From Streptosporangiaceae bacterium (GTDB lineage Bacteria; Actinomycetota; Actinomycetes; Streptosporangiales; Streptosporangiaceae), in the NCBI GenBank assembly GCA_025935815.1, contig JAICUO010000009.1, positions 1 through 32,442 of the forward strand: a stretch of 32,442 bases of DNA. Direction: 5' to 3'. The position numbers and the translations under genes are program-made. A model generated the notes under the pieces. It was not told the origin of the DNA, ran no database searches, and saw only the letters and a program-made list of their open reading frames with translations. Below, piece by piece: positions 1-7,004 of this stretch (position 1 is the stretch's first letter; each line of letters opens with the position of its first letter).

Positions 1-2
1 CG

Positions 3-1109
3 ACCTACGCCTGGGAGGAGCCGAGCACGCCCGCCCGCGGTGGCTTCGGGCTGCTCGTCAGGGAGCCGGTCGGGGTCGTCGGCGCGATCATCCCGTGGAA
101 CGCCCCGATGCCGCAGATCGGCATGAAGCTCGCCCCGGCCCTGATCGCCGGGTGCACGGTCATCCTCAAGTCCTCCCCGGAGGCGCCCGGTGAGGGGTAC
201 GTCCTCGCCGAGGCGGCCGAGGCGGCTGGCATCCCGGCGGGCGTCATCAACATCGTCACCGCCGACCGCGAGGTCTCCGAGCTACTGGTCCGCGACCACC
301 GGGTCGACAAGATCAGCTTCACCGGATCGACCGCCGCCGGGCGCAAGGTCGGCGCGATCTGCGGCGGGCGGATCGCGCGCTTCACCCTGGAGCTCGGCGG
401 GAAGTCAGCCGCCGTGATCCTCGACGACGCCGACCTGGCGGCCGCCGCGCATTCGCTCGCGATGGCCGAGTGCATCCTGGCCGGCCAGGTGTGCGCGTCG
501 CTGACCCGGATCGTGGTCAGCGAGCGGCGCCACGACGAGCTGGTCGACGCCCTGGCCGCCAGCTTCTCCCAGGTCAAGGTGGGCAACCAGTTCGACCCGG
601 CCGCCCAGATGGGGCCACTGGCCGCGCGGCGCCAGCGGGACCGGGTCGAGGGCTACATCGCCAAGGGCATCGAAGGCGGCGCGGCGCTGGCCACCGGCGG
701 CGGCCGTCCGAAGGACCTGGACCGGGGCTGGTACGTCGAGCCGACCGTCTTCGGGAACGTGGACAACGGCTCTGTGATCGCCCAGGAGGAGATCTTCGGC
801 CCGGTCCTGTCGGTCATCCCGGCCCGGGATGAGGCGGACGCGGTCCGGATCGCCAACGACACGATCTACGGGCTGAACTCCGCCGTCTACACCGCCGACG
901 TTGAGCGCGCCCGTGAGGTCGCCGGGCAGATCCGGGCCGGCACCGTCGGGCACAACGGCTTCAAGTCCGACGCCACTATCGGCTTCGGCGGGTTCAAGCA
1001 GTCCGGCATCGGCCGCGAGGGCGGCCTGCAGGGCCTGCAGCCGTTCCTGGAGACCAAGACCGTCTTGCTGGACGGTCCCATCGCCCGCTACGAGCGCAGC
1101 GAGTCCTAG
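3..1109 (+). CDS. Aldehyde dehydrogenase family protein, 5' end outside the window
   Basis: Frame is open from base 3 (TYAWEEPSTPARGG...GVVGAIIPWNAPMPQIGMKLAPALIAGCTVILK), so the ORF-track start at 108 is internal. Has ALDH motifs ELGGKSA, catalytic GQVCAS and EEIFGPV. Confidence 0.95.
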   Translation, partial: TYAWEEPSTPARGGFGLLVREPVGVVGAIIPWNAPMPQIGMKLAPALIAGCTVILKSSPEAPGEGYVLAEAAEAAGIPAGVINIVTADREVSELLVRDHRVDKISFTGSTAAGRKVGAICGGRIARFTLELGGKSAAVILDDADLAAAAHSLAMAECILAGQVCASLTRIVVSERRHDELVDALAASFSQVKVGNQFDPAAQMGPLAARRQRDRVEGYIAKGIEGGAALATGGGRPKDLDRGWYVEPTVFGNVDNGSVIAQEEIFGPVLSVIPARDEADAVRIANDTIYGLNSAVYTADVERAREVAGQIRAGTVGHNGFKSDATIGFGGFKQSGIGREGGLQGLQPFLETKTVLLDGPIARYERSES

Positions 1110-1117
1110 GGAGAATC

Positions 1118-2584
1118 ATGGCAGCCCCCACTGACGTGCTCACCACTCCACTGCTGATCAACGGCACGGAACGGCCCACGGCCGAGTCCTTCCCGGTCTT
1201 CGATCCGGCCAGCGCCGGGTCGGTCGTCGGCTACGCCGCGTCCGCGACGGCCGCTGACGCGCGCGACGCGGTGACCGCCGCGCAAGCGGCCTGGCCCGCC
1301 TGGGCGGCGCTGCCGGCCGCCGAGCGGGTCACCATCGTGCTCGGCGCGCTGGCCACCCTGGACTCCGACGCCGCCCAGCGGGCGGAGATCTTGTCCAGGG
1401 AGAATGGCAAGATCCACTTTGAGGCGGCGATCGACCTGGCCGTCTTCGGCGGCCGGTTCCATCAGGCGGCCGAGTACGCCGCCAGCCTGGACGAACCGGA
1501 GATCATCAAGGGCCCGCCGTTCCACACGACGATCACCCAGCTGTCGCAGGGCGTCGTCACGATCATCTACCCGTTCAACTGGCCGCTGGCGATCCTGGCC
1601 GCGAGCCTGCCCTACGCGCTGATGGCCGGCAATACGGTGATCGCCAAGCCGCCGCCGACCACCCCCCTGTCCTCGGTGCTGACGCTGCGCCACCTGGTGC
1701 GGGCGCTGCCGCCGGGGGTGCTGAACGTCGTCACCGGCACCGACGAGGTGCTCGGCCCGGTTGTCGTCGGCGACCCGCGGGTCCGGCACGTGGTGTTCAC
1801 CGGCAGCGTCGGCGGCGGCAAGCGCATCATGGCGATGGCCGCCCCGAACCTCACCAACGTCACCCTGGAGCTCGGCGGCAACGACCCCGCGGTCATCCTG
1901 GACGACGCCGACCTGGACGAGGCGGCGATCGGGCGGCTGTCGGGCGCGACGTTCATGACCACCGGCCAGGTGTGCATGGCGGTCAAGCGGCTGTACGTCC
2001 CCCGCGCCCGCTACGACGAGGTCATCGACGGCCTGCGCGCCACCCTGGCCGGCACCAAGGCCGGCCCCGGCCTGGACGCCGCCACCACGATGGGCCCGCT
2101 GAACACCGCCCGCCAGCGCGACTACGTCGCCGGGCTGGTCGGGCAGGCGAAGGCGGCCGACGCCGACGTGCTCACGTTCGGCGAGATCACCGCCGACTCC
2201 CCCGGCAACTACCTGCTGCCCACGCTCGTCCTCAACCCGGCCGCTGACCTGCCCATCGTGACCGAGGAGCAGTTCGGCCCGACGCTGCCGGTGATCCCCT
2301 ACGACAGCGAGGCGGAGGCGATCGCGGCCGCCAACGACACCTGGTCCGGCCTGTGCTCATCGGTCTGGAGCGCCGACCCCGAGCACGCCATGGCCGTCGC
2401 CCGTCAGCTCCGCACCGGCGTCACCTTCTTCAACAACCACAACGCGACGGCCGTCGATGAGCGCGCCCCGTTCGGCGGCGTCAACCAGTCCGGCGTCGGC
2501 CGCGAGCTCGGCCGCGAAGGCCTCCTCGGCTTCACGGAAACCCACGTCATGGCCGTCCCCGAGCCAACCGAAGGCGGCCACTAG
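1118..2584 (+). CDS. Aldehyde dehydrogenase family protein
   Basis: 488 aa; IIYPFNWPLAI, LELGGNDPAVIL, catalytic TTGQVCMAVKR, EEQFGPTLPVIPY. Starts 9 nt after the previous gene with GGGAGA upstream. Confidence 0.95.
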   Translation: MAAPTDVLTTPLLINGTERPTAESFPVFDPASAGSVVGYAASATAADARDAVTAAQAAWPAWAALPAAERVTIVLGALATLDSDAAQRAEILSRENGKIHFEAAIDLAVFGGRFHQAAEYAASLDEPEIIKGPPFHTTITQLSQGVVTIIYPFNWPLAILAASLPYALMAGNTVIAKPPPTTPLSSVLTLRHLVRALPPGVLNVVTGTDEVLGPVVVGDPRVRHVVFTGSVGGGKRIMAMAAPNLTNVTLELGGNDPAVILDDADLDEAAIGRLSGATFMTTGQVCMAVKRLYVPRARYDEVIDGLRATLAGTKAGPGLDAATTMGPLNTARQRDYVAGLVGQAKAADADVLTFGEITADSPGNYLLPTLVLNPAADLPIVTEEQFGPTLPVIPYDSEAEAIAAANDTWSGLCSSVWSADPEHAMAVARQLRTGVTFFNNHNATAVDERAPFGGVNQSGVGRELGREGLLGFTETHVMAVPEPTEGGH

Positions 2585-2644
2585 CCCGCCCAGCCAACCA
2601 CCATTCCGCCCGCCAACCGCCAGCGCTCCGCGCCTCTTGCTGTT

Positions 2645-2678
2645 ATCCTGCGAGATCGACCTCCCCGGCTCGCAGGAT
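2645..2678. repeat. Perfect 10-bp inverted repeat with a 14-nt loop (hairpin 1)
   Basis: atcctgcgag (2645-2654) and ctcgcaggat (2669-2678) are exact reverse complements. Confidence 0.85.
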
Positions 2679-2733
2679 CATGATCGTGTGCTGGTAGTGA
2701 TAGCCCAGTATCACTACCAGCACACGATCATGA
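2678..2733. terminator. Perfect 25-bp-arm inverted repeat with a 6-nt loop; putative bidirectional terminator between convergent genes
   Basis: tcatgatcgtgtgctggtagtgata (2678-2702), gcccag loop, tatcactaccagcacacgatcatga (2709-2733); arms are exact reverse complements. Confidence 0.7.
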
Positions 2734-2785
2734 GGAAGATGTCCAGGCAGCGCGCATACAGCCACCGGCGTTCCGCTTCTTGCTG

Positions 2786-3067
2786 TTATCCTCGGGCTTC
2801 TTCGTGCCGGCGGCCATCGCGGCCAATGTGATCGGCGGGCGTGAACACCTGGCGGAAATGCCCGTCGAGTTCTGCGGCCGTCGCCGCCGCGAGCCCGCAA
2901 ACGCAGGTAAGGCCGAGTTCCCCTTCAAGGTGATATCGCCCGTCGGTCCCCTTGTCATCGTCGGGCGCGAACACCTCGAGCAGATGATCGTCAATCGTCA
3001 CGTCCACGCCCTCGGCTTCCGTGAAGCCGCACGAGCATCGCGCATCCGCCACGCTGTTACCTTTCAT
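2786..3067 (-). CDS. Small protein with two CxCG...DGRxH repeats (putative metal-binding)
   Basis: ORF 2786..3079 with in-frame ATG at 3067: MKGNSVADARCSCGF...DDHLLEVFAPDDDKGTDGRYH...CVCGL...ELDGHFRQVFTPADHIGRDGRRH. The internal repeat supports true coding. Confidence 0.7.
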   Translation of the reverse strand: MKGNSVADARCSCGFTEAEGVDVTIDDHLLEVFAPDDDKGTDGRYHLEGELGLTCVCGLAAATAAELDGHFRQVFTPADHIGRDGRRHEEARG

Positions 3068-3115
3068 TCCCAAGGGCACCGCCCAGCCCGGACGGCGCCG
3101 AGATTATGGTGGAAT

Positions 3116-3176
3116 ATTTTCCGGTTGCGGAAGATCTTCCACGCTATGACGGGAAGATATTCCGCAACCAGAAAAT
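3116..3176. repeat. Near-perfect 25-bp inverted repeat between two minus-strand genes (possible terminator or regulatory hairpin)
   Basis: attttccggttgcggaagatcttcc (3116-3140) against the reverse complement of ggaagatattccgcaaccagaaaat (3152-3176): 2 mismatches in 25. Confidence 0.7.
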
Positions 3177-3205
3177 GCTCCGCGATAATGCCGGGCTATC
3201 CGGGG

Positions 3206-3724
3206 CTAATCGCCCCAGGGGTGGTCGATCAGCGCTCGGGTGACCTTTCCGCCGGGCGGATCGGGTGGCAGGTAGGAGTCCCACTGCGTTCCGCTGAGGG
3301 TGTGCACGATTCCCAGGCCGCGCCCGGACTCGTCTTCTTCCCCGGCCGCGCGCCGCCTGGGCAGCTCGCGGACCGCGTCCCAGACCAGCACCAGGATCTC
3401 GCCGGTCCCGGCCGAGCCCGCGCCGCCGAGCACCCACAGCCGCACGGGCGGCAGCCCCGCCGCCCAGCGCGCCTCGCTCGTGGCGTTCACCGCGTTCGTC
3501 ACCAGTTCCGACACGACCAGGATCGCCGCGTCGGTGAAATCACCCAGCCCCCATTCGGCGAGCACATTTCGCACGTGGCCGCGCGCGGAGCCCACCGCGT
3601 TCCGGTACGCGCCCAGCTCCAGGAAAGTGCGCAGCGGGAATCCCGCCAGCCAGTTGTCATGGGTCAACGAGGGATGATGAGGGATGACAGGTGGTATCAG
3701 CGTATGGGCGTTCGGGGCGTTCAC
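3206..3724 (-). CDS. ATP-binding protein, RsbW-like anti-sigma-factor/serine kinase type (HATPase_c)
   Basis: 172 aa; FTDAAILVVSELVTNAVNA (N-box) and GRGLGIVHTL (G-box-like). Confidence 0.85.
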   Translation of the reverse strand: MNAPNAHTLIPPVIPHHPSLTHDNWLAGFPLRTFLELGAYRNAVGSARGHVRNVLAEWGLGDFTDAAILVVSELVTNAVNATSEARWAAGLPPVRLWVLGGAGSAGTGEILVLVWDAVRELPRRRAAGEEDESGRGLGIVHTLSGTQWDSYLPPDPPGGKVTRALIDHPWGD

Positions 3725-3877
3725 AATTTCTCTCCCGGTGTCGCAGGATGGGCCGGAAAACGTACGGCCACGATGCCGGAAGTGATGTACCGTTTGCCAT
3801 GAGTCACCGTCCGTTGTGATCGGGCGGCGCGGGAAGTTATGGCCGCCCGCGAAGCGTGTTATCGCCGGTGAGGGGAC

Positions 3878-4717
3878 GTGATCAACGTGGCCGGGTCGGG
3901 GCCGTACGCGAATGACGAGCTATGCCGGGATTTCGTGGAGAACCTGGTGGGCCTGCAGACCCGGCTGGGCTGGTCACAGGAGAAGCTGGCCGCCGAGGCG
4001 CACGTCGGCAAGGGCGTGATCGCGATGACCGAGTCCTACCAGCGCAAGCCGCAGGTCGATCACGGCATCGGCTACGACCGGGCATTCGGCCTCAAGGGCA
4101 TGTTCGAGGCCAAGGCGCAAGCCATCCAGTCCGGGGTATTTCCTGAGGTGTACCGGAGTTTCCCGGCGCACGAGGCCGCAGCGCATGACCTTTGCCTCTA
4201 CGAGCATTCGGTCTTCCCCGGTCTGATCCAGACGGAAGGGTACGCGCGGGCGGTGCTGTCCGCGTGGCCGAACATCAGAGCCGACGAGTTGGAGCGTCGC
4301 GTGAGCGCCCGCCTAAGTCGACAGGAGATCCTCGGCCGCGAGGAACCCCCGCCACCACGGGTCTGGGCACTGCTGGATGAGGCTGCCCTTCGCCGCCCAG
4401 TCGCGGACAGCGACGTGATGTATGAGCAGTGCATTCACGCCCTTGACGTATCGCGCCTGCCTCATGTGTCGCTGGCGGTGATCCCGTACGCCGCCCGCTG
4501 GCATGTCGGCCTGTTGGGCGCGTGCGCTATCGTCGAGCGAGAGGGCGTTCCGCGCGTCATGTGGCTGGATGACCTGGTTGATGGCCGGGTGGCGGAAGAC
4601 GCGGCGCTCGTTCGGCAGGCGGCGGTACGCTTCCGGGCGCTACAGCACGCGGCGCTGTCCGGCGTGGACTCGCGGGATCTGATCGAGAGGCTGGCCAAGG
4701 AGCTATGGAAGGGCTAA
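3878..4717 (+). CDS. Helix-turn-helix regulator with DUF5753-like C-terminal domain (Scr1 family-like)
   Basis: GTG start; LGWSQEKLAAEAHVGKGVI HTH; C-terminal YEHSVFPGLIQTEGYARAVLSAWP, RLSRQEIL, ALLDEAALRRPV. Confidence 0.88.
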   Translation: MINVAGSGPYANDELCRDFVENLVGLQTRLGWSQEKLAAEAHVGKGVIAMTESYQRKPQVDHGIGYDRAFGLKGMFEAKAQAIQSGVFPEVYRSFPAHEAAAHDLCLYEHSVFPGLIQTEGYARAVLSAWPNIRADELERRVSARLSRQEILGREEPPPPRVWALLDEAALRRPVADSDVMYEQCIHALDVSRLPHVSLAVIPYAARWHVGLLGACAIVEREGVPRVMWLDDLVDGRVAEDAALVRQAAVRFRALQHAALSGVDSRDLIERLAKELWKG

Positions 4718-4944
4718 GCGTCGACTGGCGCAAGAGCACCTACAGCGGCGGCAACGGCACGAACTGCGTCGAGGTAGCTACCTGGCGCAAGAGCACCCAC
4801 AGCGGAGCCAACGGCGCTAGCTGCGTTGAGGTTGGCGCCGCCACGGTCGGCGTCCAAGTACGAGACACCACCGACCACGCGGGCGCGGTGCTAACCATCC
4901 CCGCCAGCGCCTGGCGCGCGCTGCTGGCCGGGATCCGCGCCTAG
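4705..4944 (+). CDS. DUF397 domain-containing protein with duplicated N-terminal motif
   Basis: WRKSTYSGGNGTNCVEVA / TWRKSTHSGANGASCVEVG; VRDTTDHAGAVLTIPASAWRALL. Overlaps the upstream HTH gene by 13 bp. Confidence 0.9.
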   Translation: MEGLSVDWRKSTYSGGNGTNCVEVATWRKSTHSGANGASCVEVGAATVGVQVRDTTDHAGAVLTIPASAWRALLAGIRA

Positions 4945-4966
4945 CCACGGCGAAGAGCGCCGGTCC

Positions 4967-5407
4967 TCAGCTCAGCTGCTCGGCCAGGGCGAGGATGATT
5001 CCGCTCGGCCCGCGCAGGTAGCACAGCAGGAAGCTGTCCTCGAAGCGCGTCACCTCGCCGACCAGCTCGGCGCCGTGCGGGCGCAGGCGGGCGAGGGTGT
5101 CCGCGATGTCGTCGACGGCGAACATGACGCGGTGCAGGCCCCGGGTGTTCGCCGGGGTGATCTCCGGCTTGGGGACGATCGCCTCCGGGGCGTGATACTT
5201 CGCCAGTTCGAGTCGGCCGGGGGCGCCCGGGATCCGCATCATCGCGATCTCGCTTCGCATGCCGTCCAGCCCGACGACCTTCCCCGCCCAGCTTCCCTCG
5301 ATCGGCGTCCGGCCTTCCAGCTCCATGCCGAGCTCGGTGAAGAAGGCGACGGCGGCGTCGAGGTCGTCAACGACGATGCCGACGTTGTCCATGCGCGCAA
5401 TCGCCAT
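4967..5407 (-). CDS. VOC (glyoxalase/bleomycin resistance) family protein
   Basis: MDNVGIVVDDLDAAVAFFTELGMELEGR...GLHRVMFAVDDIADTLARLRPHGAELVGEV. Confidence 0.92.
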   Translation of the reverse strand: MAIARMDNVGIVVDDLDAAVAFFTELGMELEGRTPIEGSWAGKVVGLDGMRSEIAMMRIPGAPGRLELAKYHAPEAIVPKPEITPANTRGLHRVMFAVDDIADTLARLRPHGAELVGEVTRFEDSFLLCYLRGPSGIILALAEQLS

Positions 5408-5430
5408 GTCCCCGAGGATAGGCCCGGATC

Positions 5431-5904
5431 TCAGGCGGGCACGCTACGCCAGGTCATCTTCGGCTTGGGTGAGGAGGCCAGGCCGGTGATGTCGATCCGC
5501 GAGGGGCGCAGCCGGAGCAGGCCGAAGGCGGGATCGCCGGGGCCGCCCGGCCAGAAGGCCGCCGGGTCGTAGCCCAGCGGCGGCGGCGTGGTGCGGTACA
5601 GCTGCCAGACGCGCTCGCGGGTGGCCGCGTCGTCGGCCCACGACGCGGTCGCCTGGACCGTCACTACGTCCTGGCTGGCGTCCCAGTAGGTGAGGCTGAC
5701 GCGGGGTTGGTGCGCGATGTGGCGGGCCTTGAGGCTGTGCCGCGTAGTCGCGATCCAGCCGGTGCTGTCCTCCCAGATCGGGTGCAGCACCCGGGTCCAG
5801 GGCGCGCCGTCCGGTGCCACGGTGGCCAGGGTGCACCACGCGATCCGGCTGACCCGCTGGCGGAACTCCGCCGCCAGCTCGTCGAAGGCGTCGACTCGTT
5901 TCAC
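5431..5904 (-). CDS. Pyridoxamine 5'-phosphate oxidase family protein
   Basis: WCTLATVAPDGAPWTRVLHPIWEDSTGWIATTRHSLKARHIAHQPRVSLTYW. Confidence 0.85.
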   Translation of the reverse strand: MKRVDAFDELAAEFRQRVSRIAWCTLATVAPDGAPWTRVLHPIWEDSTGWIATTRHSLKARHIAHQPRVSLTYWDASQDVVTVQATASWADDAATRERVWQLYRTTPPPLGYDPAAFWPGGPGDPAFGLLRLRPSRIDITGLASSPKPKMTWRSVPA

Positions 5905-6752
5905 CGGAGCGTCCAGGTCGTCATGACGACAGTGTGCGCGGGCGCCGGCCCGGCTGTCTTGAACGTTTCGTCATGCATGACATGCCAGGGGGTGGGCCCG
6001 GCCACGCGGTGCAGGCGGCCCGGCGGGAACCCCGCGATGTACCCGAACTCGCGGGTGAGGTGCGGCTGATCGGCGAACGCGAGCCGGGCGGCGATGAGGG
6101 CCAGGGACGGCGCGTCCACGGCGCGCACCGCCGACAGCGCCCGCTCGAACCGCGCCAGCCGCGCGTACCGCTTCAGCCCGAAGCCGACCTCGCGGCGGAA
6201 GATCAGGCCCAGGGCACGCCGGTCGATCGCGAGCCGGGCGGCGACGGTGGCGACGCTGGTGCCCTTGCCCAGCTCGCGCCGCGCCGCGCCGATCAGCGCG
6301 GCGTCGGGGCGGCGGGTGCGGTCAGCCCCGTCCGCGAGGGCCCGCTCGAGGCCGTCGAGCAGCAGCGCCGGCGTCGCCGGCTCGCCAGCCTGCCCGGGCC
6401 CGCCGGCCAGCCGGCCCGTGAGCCCGCCCCGGTGGCGGCCCCACAGCTGCGGCAGCGGGACGCTGAGGTCGGCCAGCGTGTCGGCAGGCGCGTCACACAA
6501 CGGCCGGATGCCCCCCGGCCGGAAGACCACCCCGATCACCGGCTCCCGGGGCAGCGGCCCGGCCCGGCGAGGCCGGGACGCCGGCCCGTGCAGCACCCCG
6601 GCTCGCCAGCCGCCGGCCAGCGGCAGCACCAGGTGCGCCCGGCCGGCCGGCAGCACCGACTCGGTGACCTCACTGCCCGGGGACCACCACACGGCACTCA
6701 CCCATGACCTGAGCTCTGGCAGGCACGGGCGACGGCACACAACGCGCACCAT
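5901..6752 (-). CDS. AraC family transcriptional regulator
   Basis: Two-helix region VATVAARLAIDRRALGLIFRREVGFGLKRYARLARFERAL...IAARLAFADQPHLTREFGYIAGFPPGRL. 4-bp overlap with the PPOX gene. Confidence 0.88.
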   Translation of the reverse strand: MVRVVCRRPCLPELRSWVSAVWWSPGSEVTESVLPAGRAHLVLPLAGGWRAGVLHGPASRPRRAGPLPREPVIGVVFRPGGIRPLCDAPADTLADLSVPLPQLWGRHRGGLTGRLAGGPGQAGEPATPALLLDGLERALADGADRTRRPDAALIGAARRELGKGTSVATVAARLAIDRRALGLIFRREVGFGLKRYARLARFERALSAVRAVDAPSLALIAARLAFADQPHLTREFGYIAGFPPGRLHRVAGPTPWHVMHDETFKTAGPAPAHTVVMTTWTLR

Positions 6753-6792
6753 CTACGCTTACCCCGAAAATGGCGGGCAGTACGCTCAGCGG

Positions 6793-6905
6793 GTGCAACC
6801 CGACCTGCTGACCTCGGTGCTTGACCTGACCGGCGTGTTCGCCAACGGGCTGCTCGGCGGCGCCGTCGCGCGCAGCCAGGGCCTGGACTTGTTCGGGTTC
6901 GGCGC
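6793..6905 (+). pseudogene. Truncated remnant of the N-terminus of a TRIC/UPF0126-type cation channel protein
   Basis: GTG-initiated VQPDLLTSVLDLTGVFANGLLGGAVARSQGLDLFGF, then similarity is lost and the frame stops at 6960. Confidence 0.55.
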
Positions 6906-6961
6906 GAGCCGCAGCGGCTGCGCTACCCCGCACCGTCACTGGCAGGCTGACGCGAGCTGAG

Positions 6962-6994
6962 CCGCCCGGGACGGGCGAAGCGCGTCCCGGGCGG
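6962..6994 (-). terminator. GC-rich hairpin downstream of the glucoamylase gene
   Basis: ccgcccgggacg (6962-6973) / cgtcccgggcgg (6983-6994), perfect 12-bp stem and 9-nt loop, just past the stop at 7005. Confidence 0.75.
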
Positions 6995-7004
6995 ACCGTT
7001 CCTG

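Noticed and set aside
2780-3802. 340-aa plus-strand ORF
   Set aside because: Overlaps two better-supported minus-strand genes (CxCG repeat protein and RsbW-like ATPase) and has no recognisable domain.
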